This document shows positions 34,387-43,637 of a stretch of 64,000 bases of DNA, one piece after another. Each line of letters begins with the position of its first letter. The first letter of the stretch is position 1. The DNA is taken from contig NC_088326.1 in NCBI RefSeq assembly GCF_910592395.1, forward strand, positions 9,617,001 to 9,681,000, read 5' to 3'. The translations under genes were made by a program, and so were the position numbers. The notes beneath the pieces are model-generated. The model was given only the letters and a program-made list of their open reading frames with translations, did no database searches and had not been told where the DNA came from. Origin of the DNA: Lineus longissimus. Taxonomy: Eukaryota > Nemertea > Pilidiophora > Heteronemertea > Lineidae.

Positions 34387-37300
34387 ATGGATACATCCAC
34401 GCCGCTAAGAAATATGAAATTAACTGAGAGACTTTCAACTGATGAACTCAAAATTCTCGCCTTCAAAAACAAGGTGAAAAAATATGGTTCACTTTCAAGA
34501 GAAAAGTTACTAGAAAAACTTCAACAAATTCCAAATAGTTTCGTTGAAGTGAAAATTGACAAGCCAGTTTCACAACTCACTCAACTTGAAAAAAGAGTTC
34601 AAGCTCAAAGACTAGGAATAAATCCTAGAAAGTTTAAAAAAGGACAACTGGAAAAAATCCTTGAAGAAAAAATCCAAAAAGAAAATTTGATTGACATCAA
34701 ACCTAAACCTGTGAAACCAAAAATTTCTATTAGAAAACCTCTTTTAGAAAAAGTCAAGGATCTTGGCCATAAAAATTATCAAAATCTCAATATTGAGAAA
34801 TTGAAAGAACTCTTGACCAAAGAACCAGTGATAAGAATTTTGAAATCAGATCTTTTCAAACAGGCGAAGGAGCTTAACATTGATGTCAAAAGTTCCATGA
34901 CAAAAAAATTCATTCAGGGATTGATTGAAAAACATAGAGAGTTAAAAACATTCAAAAAATTCGACTCCGCTTTTAAAGGATATGTTAATCATTTCCAAAT
35001 GGAAGGTTTGCCTAAAATTGACGTTAAAAACTATCTCAATAAAATTAAGTCAGTTTTACAAGATAAAATTAATGAGGAAAATAAAGAAGGATTAAAATTT
35101 ATTATTATCCTGACCATTTCAATGCAAAGGAAGAATGAAGTTAAAGAGTTTCAACTTCGTTCTAGACACATCATTTATGTGGATCAAGAACTTAATTATG
35201 ACACTCTCATCGAAGACTTCCTTAAAGAACTGGAAAATTTAGTTCAGAAAGGTTCAGGTTGGAAATTTTTGGAAGTAATCAAGATTGAGTTACACACTGT
35301 AAAATATACTCCACTTTCAGGATCAAGCTATATTCCTTTACCAGATAAGATTCAAAATAAAAAAGCAGTGATTAATGTACAAAATTCTGATCAAAAATGC
35401 TTCAGATATTCTGTTGAAGCTTATCTTTTAAACTTAGAGAAAAACACAGAACGAGTTTCAAATTACAACAAACCTGAATTTGACTACATGTTTAAAGATT
35501 TAGAATATCCTGTCAAAATAAAAGATGTTGAGAAATTTGAAAAGAACAATCTTGACTTAGCAGTCAATGTATTTACATTTATCCCCAGACAGAAAGTGAT
35601 TGGAGCCAATGAAACAGTAGTTTACCCAATTTCCCCAGTTAGAATATCTAGAAGATTTTTAGCAGAAGACAAGTATATTTATCTTCTACACTACAAAGAT
35701 AGTGACGATTTTCCAGAAGGTGAACACATTGAAAATGTCAAAGATAATGCAAATTATCATTATGCTTGGATCAAGAACTTTTCTAGGCTGTTTTCTTCCT
35801 CACATTCTAAACATCATGGACAGATCAAAGTATGTTTCAGATGTATGAAAATTACTTCAGCACCAACGAAAGAGGAATGTGAAAGAAGACATAGACAACA
35901 TTTTGAGAACTGTAAGCAGTTTGAATGTGTCAGAGTTAGCATGCCTAAGGATCATGAAAAAATCCTGGAATTTAAACATAAAAAAATGGAACAAAAACAT
36001 CCTGTCTTTATCGTCGCTGACTTTGAGTCATCTTTGAAAAAAGTTGACAAACAATTAGGTGAAAAAACTGTTCAAATTCAAGAGCATATTCCTAACTCAT
36101 TCAGCTTCTATGTTTGTTTTGACAAGGATCAAATCAAGACTAACAATTTCTTAGTAGAATATAGCGTTAACGATCCTAATGAAGATATAGGAGAAAGATT
36201 CTGTGAAGAGATTGAAAAAGCTGTCTATAACATTCATGACAATCATTTCACCAAACCTAAAGCTATGTTAGCCTTAACACAAGTACAACAGGTTAAGCAC
36301 AAGACAGCTGAAAAATGTTATCTCTGTGACAAGGAATTTACAGAAAAAAATTATAAAGTTCGTGATCACAACCATTTTAATGGAAAATACAGAGGAGCAG
36401 CCTGTAATATATGTAACCTTCAATTACAAGCTCCTGATTTCATACCTGTGTATTTTCATAATCTTTCAGGCTATGATGCTCATCTGTTTGTGAAAAATTT
36501 AAAAGGTAGACTGAATGTCATCGCGAAAAATAGTGAAAACTATATTTCATTCAGCAAGACGTTACAGGTTGACGAGCATAAGACTCTATCAATCAGATTT
36601 CTTGACTCATATAGACTCATGCAGTCATCTCTAGCAAATCTTGCAAATAATTTACCTAACACAGAGAAAAAGAATCTGTCAAAATATTACAAAGATGAAC
36701 AATTTGACTTATTAACTAGAAAAGGAGTATATCCTTATGAATGGGTTGACTCACACGAAAAATTTGAACAGACTGAATTACCTCCCATTGAAGCATTTGA
36801 CTCAAAATTTAATGCTACAAAAATTTCAGTTGAAGACTATTCCCATGCAAAGAATGTATGGGAAAAATTTGGATGCAAAACATTCAGAGATTACCATGAA
36901 ATTTATTTGAGAACTGATGTTCTACTTTTAGCAGACATTTTAGAAAATTTCAGGCAGACATGTATGGAGATTTATAATTTAGATCCAGTCTGGGCTTATT
37001 CGGCCTCAGGATTGTCTTGGCAAGCCATGTTGAAAAAGACTGACGTTGAAATTGAACTTTTAACAGATGTAGACATGTACAACTTCTTTGAATGTGGCAT
37101 TAGAGGAGGAATCTGTCGAGCAAGTCATAGATATGCAAAAGCAAATAATCCCTATTTGAAAGACCACGATCCTAATCAACCTACAAGTTATATCTCTTAT
37201 CTTGATGCAAATAATTTGTATGGATTATCGATGAGTGAAAAATTACCACATTCTAACTTTAAATGGATGACTCAATCAGAATTAAAAAATTGGCAAAGCA

Positions 37301-38361
37301 TTCCATGCACACTTGAAGTTGACTTAGAATATCCTCAAGAATTACATGACCTACATAATGCCTATCCATTAGCACCTGAACATTTGAATGATAAGTTGAT
37401 TCCTAATCTTTGGAATAAGGAAAAATATATTGTGCATCACAAGGCCTTGAAGTTCTATTTGAGTCAAGGTTTAAAATTGACTAAGATTCATAGAGGAATT
37501 TCTTATACAGAATCATACTTTTTGAAAGAGTACATTGACTTAAACACAAGTCAACGTGCCAAAGCAAAAAATGACTTTGAAAAGGACTTCTTCAAATTGA
37601 TGAACAATTCATGCTTTGGAAAGACAATGGAATCAGTCAGAGATAGGAAAAATATAAAATTGGCTACAAATGTCAATCAGCTTCGAAAATTAGTCAATTC
37701 GAACAACTATAAAGGTCACAAAATTTTTGGTGAAGATCTAGTCATGGTTGAATCTCAAAAAGTAGAAGTTTGTCTCAATAAACCAATATTTATGGGTCAA
37801 GCGATTCTAGATCTTTCAAAAATACACATGTATGATTTCCATTATAATCATATGATGAAAAAGTATGGTGACAAAGCACAACTGTTGTACACTGATACTG
37901 ACTCATTAGTCTATCACATTCAAACTGATGATATCTACAAAGACATGCAGAAAGATGCTGAATTATATGACTTTTCAAATTTTCCAAAATATCATGCATT
38001 GTTTGATGAAACGAACAAGAAAGTAATTGGAAAGTTTAAAGACGAAGAAGCTGGTCATGTCATCACTGAATTTATAGCTTTACGTTCTAAATTATATGCC
38101 TATACAACTGATAAAGATGATGAAGTTAAAAAATGTAAAGGTGTCAAGAAGAACGTAGTCAAAAATGAAATCACTATTGAAGATTACAAGTCTGTGCTCT
38201 TGGAAAAAATTCCAATCGAAAAAAGGATGAATGTGTTTAGGTCAAGAAATCATCAAATTTACACTGAACAAGTGACTAAATGTGCGTTGAATGCGAATGA
38301 TGATAAAGGTACAATATTGGAAGATGGAATCTCAACTAAATTTCTTGGATTTAAAAAATAA
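34387..38361 (+). CDS. polB: Type-B DNA polymerase with endonuclease VII-like zinc site
   Basis: 1324 aa, in the upper part of the Polinton range. The N-terminal 200 residues are lysine-rich helical repeats resembling SAP motifs. Exonuclease motifs: D545-F-E547 (Exo I), N692...Y696-D697 (Exo II) and Y840...D844 (Exo III). Between Exo I and Exo II sits a C644-x2-C647...D660-H661-N-H663...C673-x2-C676 site like endonuclease VII/HNH zinc domains. Polymerase motifs: D940-A-N-N-L-Y-G946 (A), N1073-N-S-C-F-G1078 (B) and Y1168-T-D-T-D1172 (C). All catalytic residues appear present, so it should be active in copying the element, probably by protein-primed synthesis as in related polymerases (family knowledge, not visible here). 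The start ATG directly follows ATAAATA. A cluster of three hairpins follows the stop codon. Confidence 0.95.
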   Translation: MDTSTPLRNMKLTERLSTDELKILAFKNKVKKYGSLSREKLLEKLQQIPNSFVEVKIDKPVSQLTQLEKRVQAQRLGINPRKFKKGQLEKILEEKIQKENLIDIKPKPVKPKISIRKPLLEKVKDLGHKNYQNLNIEKLKELLTKEPVIRILKSDLFKQAKELNIDVKSSMTKKFIQGLIEKHRELKTFKKFDSAFKGYVNHFQMEGLPKIDVKNYLNKIKSVLQDKINEENKEGLKFIIILTISMQRKNEVKEFQLRSRHIIYVDQELNYDTLIEDFLKELENLVQKGSGWKFLEVIKIELHTVKYTPLSGSSYIPLPDKIQNKKAVINVQNSDQKCFRYSVEAYLLNLEKNTERVSNYNKPEFDYMFKDLEYPVKIKDVEKFEKNNLDLAVNVFTFIPRQKVIGANETVVYPISPVRISRRFLAEDKYIYLLHYKDSDDFPEGEHIENVKDNANYHYAWIKNFSRLFSSSHSKHHGQIKVCFRCMKITSAPTKEECERRHRQHFENCKQFECVRVSMPKDHEKILEFKHKKMEQKHPVFIVADFESSLKKVDKQLGEKTVQIQEHIPNSFSFYVCFDKDQIKTNNFLVEYSVNDPNEDIGERFCEEIEKAVYNIHDNHFTKPKAMLALTQVQQVKHKTAEKCYLCDKEFTEKNYKVRDHNHFNGKYRGAACNICNLQLQAPDFIPVYFHNLSGYDAHLFVKNLKGRLNVIAKNSENYISFSKTLQVDEHKTLSIRFLDSYRLMQSSLANLANNLPNTEKKNLSKYYKDEQFDLLTRKGVYPYEWVDSHEKFEQTELPPIEAFDSKFNATKISVEDYSHAKNVWEKFGCKTFRDYHEIYLRTDVLLLADILENFRQTCMEIYNLDPVWAYSASGLSWQAMLKKTDVEIELLTDVDMYNFFECGIRGGICRASHRYAKANNPYLKDHDPNQPTSYISYLDANNLYGLSMSEKLPHSNFKWMTQSELKNWQSIPCTLEVDLEYPQELHDLHNAYPLAPEHLNDKLIPNLWNKEKYIVHHKALKFYLSQGLKLTKIHRGISYTESYFLKEYIDLNTSQRAKAKNDFEKDFFKLMNNSCFGKTMESVRDRKNIKLATNVNQLRKLVNSNNYKGHKIFGEDLVMVESQKVEVCLNKPIFMGQAILDLSKIHMYDFHYNHMMKKYGDKAQLLYTDTDSLVYHIQTDDIYKDMQKDAELYDFSNFPKYHALFDETNKKVIGKFKDEEAGHVITEFIALRSKLYAYTTDKDDEVKKCKGVKKNVVKNEITIEDYKSVLLEKIPIEKRMNVFRSRNHQIYTEQVTKCALNANDDKGTILEDGISTKFLGFKK

Positions 38362-38363
38362 AC

Positions 38364-38456
38364 AGGTCTAGCAGTTTGCTAGACCTTGATTTGGCAATAA
38401 GACTGTGCCATTTTTGGCACAGTCTTAATGGCAACAGGTTACCAAATTGGTAACCT
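38364..38456 (+). terminator. Three hairpins at the polymerase 3' end
   Basis: Stem-loops at 38364-38386 (AGGTCTAGCA stem), 38399-38426 (AAGACTGTGCCA stem, loop of Ts) and 38436-38456 (AGGTTACCA stem). The middle one shares its GTGCCA/TGGCAC core with hairpins at 41142 and 45380. Likely 3'-end signals. Confidence 0.6.
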
Positions 38457-38502
38457 ACTTTAAAAAATAAAAATAAAAATATAGAAATAAAAATAAAAAT
38501 AA

Positions 38503-39753
38503 ATGGACTTTCCAAACTATTTAAAATATAATGCTAATGTAAACTATCCTGTCACTTACAAGAATAACTCTTTGACCAAGGATCCTTTCATTCATCAAAA
38601 AATTCATGTAACACCAAATCAAAGTTTTTATTTCAATACAATTGATATTTTCCCTAATAAGGTGAATCCACGAAAATTTTCAACTTACGCACAAGTACAA
38701 GATTATATTAAAAATTCAACCATGGATAACTGGGAAAACCAATTTAAATTTGCACTATATTGCGCAACATCAGGTTCAGGTGTAAGCTGGCATAATCATA
38801 TTAATCATGCTGATCCTTTAGTACAGAGTATTTTTAGATTCCATGTCTATTTTACCATCAGAAAGATATTACACCAGCTAAAAATTCCTTTACCAGGAAA
38901 TCCTGACTTTAATCCATCAAAAAATCCTTACAATAAACAAGCCTATGAAAATTTGAAACTTGAATTTGGCTCTGTTGACTTCAACTATTTTCACAAAGGG
39001 AAAATACAAGCGCTAGACATTGTCATGGACAATGGTAACTATTATTTGAATGATCCTAGTAAGTTTCCGTTTAATGCAGATAAAAAAGGATATGTCTATG
39101 CAGACCATCATAGACTTTATATTGATAATTTATCGTTCATTTACTCAGACGATTGGACAAATTTTATCACCTTAGACAGTCAAGGATTGACTAAAGCAGG
39201 CATGAGTAGAATCAATGAATCGATTCGAACTTATGTTTATTGTATTCTAGGTTCACAAACCATGATTCGTCAGGATATTCTTGGTTCATTGGACACACAG
39301 ATACAATTTGGAATTTTAGTGGAAGATGCGATTCAAGGTCAAACATTAGTCGATTCCATCAAAACATTTCAGTCAGCGAGCGTACTCATTCACTCAAAAC
39401 AAGCGCTTGCATACGCTTTAGAAAAAGCAGGTTCACGATTAGATTTTGCCGTTGGATTAGGATTACAACTTGTTCCTAGTCATATGCGCTTGCATATTGG
39501 TACAATTGAAGGATATAATAACTCTCTGTTAACCGCTACAGAAAATACAACTTTTGGCATCAATTCACATATCAATGTCAGAAAAAAACGACAAGTGACA
39601 CGAGCAAAACAAACTAATTCATCAAATTTGATGAATGAACAAACTACTTCTACGAGCGAAGCGAGTAGTGAAACAAGCGTCAGCGAAGCGAGTCATTTAC
39701 CTTTTACAATGGGATTAATTTTTGTAGGTCTTTTAGTTCAAAATATTCTTTAA
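38503..39753 (+). CDS. Conserved element protein with hydrophobic C-terminal tail, 416 aa
   Basis: Start ATG in AAATAAATGG. The protein aligns with the decayed minus-strand gene at 51166-49706: both share N-Q-F-x-x-A-x-x-x-A-T-[ST]-G-x-G-[VI]-S, an F-[RY]-R-F-H-x-Y segment and the strongly conserved S-I-R-T-Y-V-Y-C-I-L-G-S-Q. The last 20 residues are hydrophobic and follow a Ser/Thr/Glu-rich linker, which suggests a membrane anchor or internal packing tail. It ends 12 bases before the integrase ATG, so the two are probably expressed together. I recognise it as a recurrent protein of this class of virus-like elements but cannot assign its role; a minor virion or membrane-associated protein is an inference. 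It is not the major capsid protein (see 41217). Confidence 0.72.
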   Translation: MDFPNYLKYNANVNYPVTYKNNSLTKDPFIHQKIHVTPNQSFYFNTIDIFPNKVNPRKFSTYAQVQDYIKNSTMDNWENQFKFALYCATSGSGVSWHNHINHADPLVQSIFRFHVYFTIRKILHQLKIPLPGNPDFNPSKNPYNKQAYENLKLEFGSVDFNYFHKGKIQALDIVMDNGNYYLNDPSKFPFNADKKGYVYADHHRLYIDNLSFIYSDDWTNFITLDSQGLTKAGMSRINESIRTYVYCILGSQTMIRQDILGSLDTQIQFGILVEDAIQGQTLVDSIKTFQSASVLIHSKQALAYALEKAGSRLDFAVGLGLQLVPSHMRLHIGTIEGYNNSLLTATENTTFGINSHINVRKKRQVTRAKQTNSSNLMNEQTTSTSEASSETSVSEASHLPFTMGLIFVGLLVQNIL

Positions 39754-39765
39754 AATAAACACACC

Positions 39766-40782
39766 ATGAACGGCGTGAATGTGCAAGAAGCATATGCAAG
39801 TTACAAATATCCTTCTGCTTTAAAATTTTATAAAATCATGAAAAAGAAGGATCCTAGTATAAAATTTGATGACATTGATCAATTTGTAAAATCTCAGAAA
39901 AGCTATCAGCTTCACAAAAAGCAGTCCAATAAAATCCAAGGTCACATTATAGCTTATCGTGAAAATGCTCTTTGGTTCATGGATCTTTTGGACATGAGTA
40001 ATTACTCAAGGCAAAATAAAGGGTACAAATGGATTTTACTTGCTATTGATACATTTACAAGAAAAGCTTATGCTGAAGCATTAAAAAATAAGACAAAATT
40101 TGAAGTAAAAAATGGCTTTGAAAAAATTTATAATGATACTGGAAGTATTACACTTATTATTACAGATTCAGGCAATGAATTTTTAAACAAACCACTACAA
40201 GATTTATTCAAAGAATTAAACATTAGACATGGTACAGTGGATATTGGTGATCATCATGCATTAGGCTTAATTGATAGACTATCTAGAACTATTAAAGAAA
40301 TGGTCTTCAAAGATTTCACAGAGAAAAATACAGTCAAATGGGTTGATCATTTGCAAGATTACATTAGTGCATACAATGAAAGACCTCATTCTGGCATTTT
40401 AGACTATAGTCCAAATGAAGCTAACCTTCATGCTACTGAATTAGTTGAATTAAATGTAGAAAAATCTATGCCCGTTGTACATAAGTTTAACATTGGAGAA
40501 TTAGTTAGAAAAAAATTGAAGAGACCTATATTTACAAAGGGTTACAAACAGATTTGGAGCAATAGAACTTACACTATGAAAAATATTGAAGGTGTTCATG
40601 CTATCTTAAATAGCGCAGAAAGAGTTAGACTTGATGACTTACAAAAAATTAAAAAAGATTTTGAGTCGGATTCTTCTGAGGTTGAGAAAGCAGATAAAGA
40701 AGCTAAAATTGAGTCAACAATTAAACACAAAGAAGGCTTAGATTCTAAAAATATTATTGACTCACGGTTGAGAAAGAAGTAA
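39766..40782 (+). CDS. int: Retroviral-type integrase (rve core), DDx35D
   Basis: 338 aa. The catalytic core has W-F-M-D73, then I-I-T-D134-S-G-N-E-F, then D-H-H-A-L-G-L-I-D170-R-L. Exactly 35 residues separate the second and third acidic positions, the usual spacing, but the third residue is Asp where Glu is standard. After the core comes Y-N-E-R-P-H-S-G-I and an SH3-like C-terminal segment (F-N-I-G-E-L-V-R to G-Y-K-Q-I-W-S), then a charged tail. It would insert the linear element DNA and make the 6-bp target duplication seen here. No N-terminal HHCC zinc motif is evident. AATAAAC lies just before the ATG. A hairpin (40779-40820) begins at the stop codon. Confidence 0.92.
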   Translation: MNGVNVQEAYASYKYPSALKFYKIMKKKDPSIKFDDIDQFVKSQKSYQLHKKQSNKIQGHIIAYRENALWFMDLLDMSNYSRQNKGYKWILLAIDTFTRKAYAEALKNKTKFEVKNGFEKIYNDTGSITLIITDSGNEFLNKPLQDLFKELNIRHGTVDIGDHHALGLIDRLSRTIKEMVFKDFTEKNTVKWVDHLQDYISAYNERPHSGILDYSPNEANLHATELVELNVEKSMPVVHKFNIGELVRKKLKRPIFTKGYKQIWSNRTYTMKNIEGVHAILNSAERVRLDDLQKIKKDFESDSSEVEKADKEAKIESTIKHKEGLDSKNIIDSRLRKK

Positions 40783-40820
40783 GATATTTATAATGTAAAA
40801 TCATATTATAAACATCTTAC
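40779..40820. terminator. Hairpin at the integrase stop codon
   Basis: GTAAGATATTTATAAT pairs with ATTATAAACATCTTAC, one mismatch. It lies between the integrase and the convergent 74-codon gene. Confidence 0.55.
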
Positions 40821-40888
40821 TCAATTTGCAACGAAGGAAGTTCTTTCATTTCTTTTGGCACATTTTTCCATCTTCTACGGGTCAACAT

Positions 40889-41113
40889 TTAGTCTAAATA
40901 AGTTCCAACGATAGCCCACCATGTTTCTAATTTGATGAAACTATCATTCACTGATATTTCAAGTTGATCCACTTTAGTATTGACTTTACTCGCTGTTATA
41001 ACGCCAGCATCCAACTGATCTAATTTAAACCTGTTTTTAACCTTGAGGATGTCCTCTTTTAGTTCCTCAATAGCTGCTGGGTAAAAGTATTTAATCCCAC
41101 ACATGTTGACCAT
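40889..41113 (-). CDS. Small element protein, 74 aa, unknown
   Basis: On the minus strand the ATG sits in AAATAAATGG, the same start context as the polymerase and capsid genes, which supports it as real. The product is a short helical protein with heptad-like hydrophobics (D-Q-L-D...V-D-Q-L-E) and a Trp pair near the C-terminus. It is divergent from the capsid gene, with a GTGCCA/TGGCAC hairpin between them. No family recognised. Confidence 0.55.
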   Translation of the reverse strand: MVNMCGIKYFYPAAIEELKEDILKVKNRFKLDQLDAGVITASKVNTKVDQLEISVNDSFIKLETWWAIVGTYLD

Positions 41114-41141
41114 TTATTTTAACAAAAAATAGGAAATAATC

Positions 41142-41165
41142 CAATGTGCCAAAAATGGCACATTG
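41142..41165. promoter_or_regulatory. Hairpin between divergent genes
   Basis: CAATGTGCCA and TGGCACATTG pair around AAAA. Same core as the hairpins at 38399 and 45380, but located 5' of both neighbouring genes, so it may act as a regulatory or replication signal rather than a 3' end. Confidence 0.5.
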
Positions 41166-41216
41166 ATAAAAATTTTCTTCACAATAAATTTTTTTTTAAA
41201 ATTTTCCTATAAATAA

Positions 41217-42431
41217 ATGGACACATCATTTGGTAAATATCTTGATCCTAATAGATCAAACAAAATAGCCAAGGGGCTCAAAGCTAAAAGAAATTATGAA
41301 GTCATTACCCATAATCCTAATTCTGTGAATCCTGGAGAAACACTTTATGTGAAAATTCCTCAGCTTGAAAAAGGACAAGTGATTGTTCCCAAAAGTTTGA
41401 AACTTACATTTAAACTTTCTACCTCATCAAAAGCAAGTAATGCAGCCAATGCTGCAGCAGCTGGATTTGTGTCCAATGTAGGTCGAAATATTGTTGAAAG
41501 AATTACTACTAAATTGGGTGGAAAAACAATGAGTGAAGTGGACAAATCTTACATCTATAATACATTCAAGGATTTTTGGTTGACAGAAAAACAAAGGAAA
41601 AATCGTGTTCAGCAAGGTATTGACAAGGAACAACGAAAAGATGCTATTAAAACAGCATTTGGTGACAGATATTGTATTCCTATTGAGTCAGAAATATTTG
41701 ATGATCATCTACCTTTTTACCCATCAGCTATTTTAGAATCCATTGAATATAATATTAAATTTAACGATGCAAAATATGTTGTGACAGGAACTGCAACGTC
41801 AAAAACGTATGCTGTGAAAGATATTCAACTTGAGTATGAAACAGTCTTTTCCACAGAACTTAGTGAGGAAATCGAAGCAATATATGCTGATACTAGATTT
41901 AGATATGAAGACGTGCATCTTTTGAGAACAGATTCAATTGGAAAGAATAAACGAATGAATATCAATGTAGATGTCAATCGTGCATCTACAAAGGGTATTC
42001 TGATATTTTTCCAGAAAAATTACGCTGAGTATGATGCCGAAAATACAAGTTTTCAAAATCCAGACATCACTAATGTGACCATTACTTCAGAAGGAATTTC
42101 TCACTGTATATACAAGTCAGGAATGATAGCCTATAATCAATTTGATGAAGTCAAACGACTTTATATGTCAGAAGATCTTAAGCAAACTGAAGACTGCATG
42201 ATGGATGTCGAAAAATTCTATGAAAATCATAAATATGCTCTGTGGATTGATCTGAGAAGTACAGAGGACAACGAATTACATGGATCTGGAACTGCAATGT
42301 CTAATATTAAACATGGTTTACAACTTGAACTTACCAGAAGTACTGAAACAGAATATGACATGCTAGTCTATATTGTAGCTGATGGATTAGTAGGACTTGA
42401 GAATAAACGAGTAAAGGGCATTGTACACTGA
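41217..42431 (+). CDS. Probable major capsid protein (double jelly-roll), 404 aa
   Basis: The ATG lies in TATAAATAAATGG. The sequence is beta-rich and aligns with the truncated gene at 47970-47413 (shared L-K-A-[KE]-R-N, I-T-H-N-P, then N-[VL]-G-R-N and F-K-D-[FL]-W-L-T). This protein family recurs next to the packaging ATPase in Polinton-class elements, and its size (about 400 aa) and A/G/N-rich early loop fit a double jelly-roll capsid protein. There is no transmembrane segment. The fold is inferred, not visible as a motif. It sits directly upstream of the ATPase, the usual morphogenesis pair, and is followed by a perfect 26-base palindrome at 42471. Confidence 0.72.
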   Translation: MDTSFGKYLDPNRSNKIAKGLKAKRNYEVITHNPNSVNPGETLYVKIPQLEKGQVIVPKSLKLTFKLSTSSKASNAANAAAAGFVSNVGRNIVERITTKLGGKTMSEVDKSYIYNTFKDFWLTEKQRKNRVQQGIDKEQRKDAIKTAFGDRYCIPIESEIFDDHLPFYPSAILESIEYNIKFNDAKYVVTGTATSKTYAVKDIQLEYETVFSTELSEEIEAIYADTRFRYEDVHLLRTDSIGKNKRMNINVDVNRASTKGILIFFQKNYAEYDAENTSFQNPDITNVTITSEGISHCIYKSGMIAYNQFDEVKRLYMSEDLKQTEDCMMDVEKFYENHKYALWIDLRSTEDNELHGSGTAMSNIKHGLQLELTRSTETEYDMLVYIVADGLVGLENKRVKGIVH

Positions 42432-42470
42432 CCACAAAAATATTTAGCATAGCGAGAGTGTTGACTTTCT

Positions 42471-42496
42471 CTCGGTTGTCAAATTTGACAACCGAG
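42471..42496. terminator. Perfect 26-bp palindrome after the capsid gene
   Basis: CTCGGTTGTCAAA and its exact complement TTTGACAACCGAG adjoin without a loop, 40 bases after the stop codon. Candidate 3'-end signal. Confidence 0.58.
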
Positions 42497-42560
42497 TGTC
42501 ATCAAATTTGAAAACATCTTAAATTCTTTTGCTTCTTCAAAATGTTAAAAATAAACAGGT

Positions 42561-43175
42561 ATGACGAGTGAATTTTATTGTGATCCACCGTTCAATATGT
42601 TAATTGTCGGAATGACAGACTGTGGTAAGACCTACTTTATACTAGATTTACTTGAAAAAGAATTTCGTAAAAAATTCGATGACATTGTGATATTTTGTCC
42701 AACCATTGACATGAATAAAACTTACCAAGATAGAGCATGGATTACACAAGACAAGGGTGTAATTGTTTATCCTCCAAAATTAGTACTTACAGATTTAAAT
42801 ATATGCTTAGAAGATGCGATTGAAAATTTAAAAAGTCAAGTTCACCAAACATTATTTATCATTGATGATTGTGCTAATTTGTGGGAATCAAAGAATAAGT
42901 GTACAAAATTGACTGAACTAGCTTTCTCAGGAAGACATTATGGAATTTCTGTGTGGCTTTTGACACAAAAATATAATGCAGTTGTAAAAGATTTTAGAGA
43001 AAATTGTAAACACATGGTGATTCATACAATGAATGATCAATTATCTATGGATCAAATTTTCAAAGAAAATCGCTGTATTCCACAAAGCGAAAAAGACACA
43101 GTTCTTGTGCAGATTGATGCAGGAAAGAAGCTTATACTGCGCAGAAAGATGCCTTTTGATTATTTTTTATCATAA
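42561..43175 (+). CDS. A32/FtsK-HerA-like packaging ATPase, 204 aa
   Basis: Walker A is G17-M-T-D-C-G-K-T24; Walker B is L-F-I-I-D102-D103; a sensor-like L-L-T-Q follows a G-R-H-Y-G-I-S segment, as in A32-type genome-packaging ATPases of double jelly-roll viruses. Such enzymes pump DNA into preformed capsids. The length is typical for Polintons. AATAAAC precedes the ATG; the next gene starts 16 bases after the stop, so the two likely share a transcript. All nucleotide-binding residues are present, which supports a packaging-competent element. Confidence 0.92.
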   Translation: MTSEFYCDPPFNMLIVGMTDCGKTYFILDLLEKEFRKKFDDIVIFCPTIDMNKTYQDRAWITQDKGVIVYPPKLVLTDLNICLEDAIENLKSQVHQTLFIIDDCANLWESKNKCTKLTELAFSGRHYGISVWLLTQKYNAVVKDFRENCKHMVIHTMNDQLSMDQIFKENRCIPQSEKDTVLVQIDAGKKLILRRKMPFDYFLS

Positions 43176-43191
43176 ATAAAACGAGAGTGAC

Positions 43192-43599
43192 ATGCGAAGT
43201 GAATTACTTTCACACTATCAATCAGGATTACTAAATAAACTAGGAATAAAATCATCTGAGGCTACGATTAAAAAAGCTTCACAAAAAAATATTGAAAAAT
43301 TACATAATGAATATAACATCAAATATAATACTCAGATTGCTGATGATTTAGTATCTAATTTATTATTTGGATATACTCAAGCAGTAAAAATTGTGTTTCC
43401 AAATTTAGACCAAAAAAAATTACATGAAAAATTAAATGACAATATCATAGTAAACCATGAAATAAAGAAACAACTGGGTCAATATATGAATCCAACACTT
43501 TTAGCTGCAGGTACAATTGTAGTCAATACTGCTGAAACTGCAATGACGAACGAAAAATCAGAATTAGCAGAAGACACATGTGAGAGCGAGCATGCTTAA
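43192..43599 (+). CDS. Element protein, 135 aa, unknown
   Basis: Closely follows the ATPase (16-bp gap) with CATAAATAAA just upstream. The protein is mostly helical, lysine- and asparagine-rich, with an Ala/Val/Thr segment near residues 105-117 and an acidic tail. No known domain. Its place behind the ATPase suggests a packaging or virion role, an inference from context only. It converges with the zinc-ribbon gene. Confidence 0.65.
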   Translation: MRSELLSHYQSGLLNKLGIKSSEATIKKASQKNIEKLHNEYNIKYNTQIADDLVSNLLFGYTQAVKIVFPNLDQKKLHEKLNDNIIVNHEIKKQLGQYMNPTLLAAGTIVVNTAETAMTNEKSELAEDTCESEHA

Positions 43600-43630
43600 A
43601 TTTTATAGAGTCCTCGCTGACTTTATAAAT
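43598..43630. terminator. Imperfect hairpin between convergent genes
   Basis: AAATTTTATAGAGTC pairs imperfectly with GACTTTATAAATT around CTCGCT, between the 135-aa gene and the zinc-ribbon gene. Confidence 0.4.
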
Positions 43631-43637
43631 TCTAAGA

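Noticed and set aside
39766-40782. Integrase as evidence of a retrovirus or LTR element
   Set aside because: No reverse transcriptase, protease or LTRs; the polymerase, ATPase and 6-bp duplication identify a Polinton.
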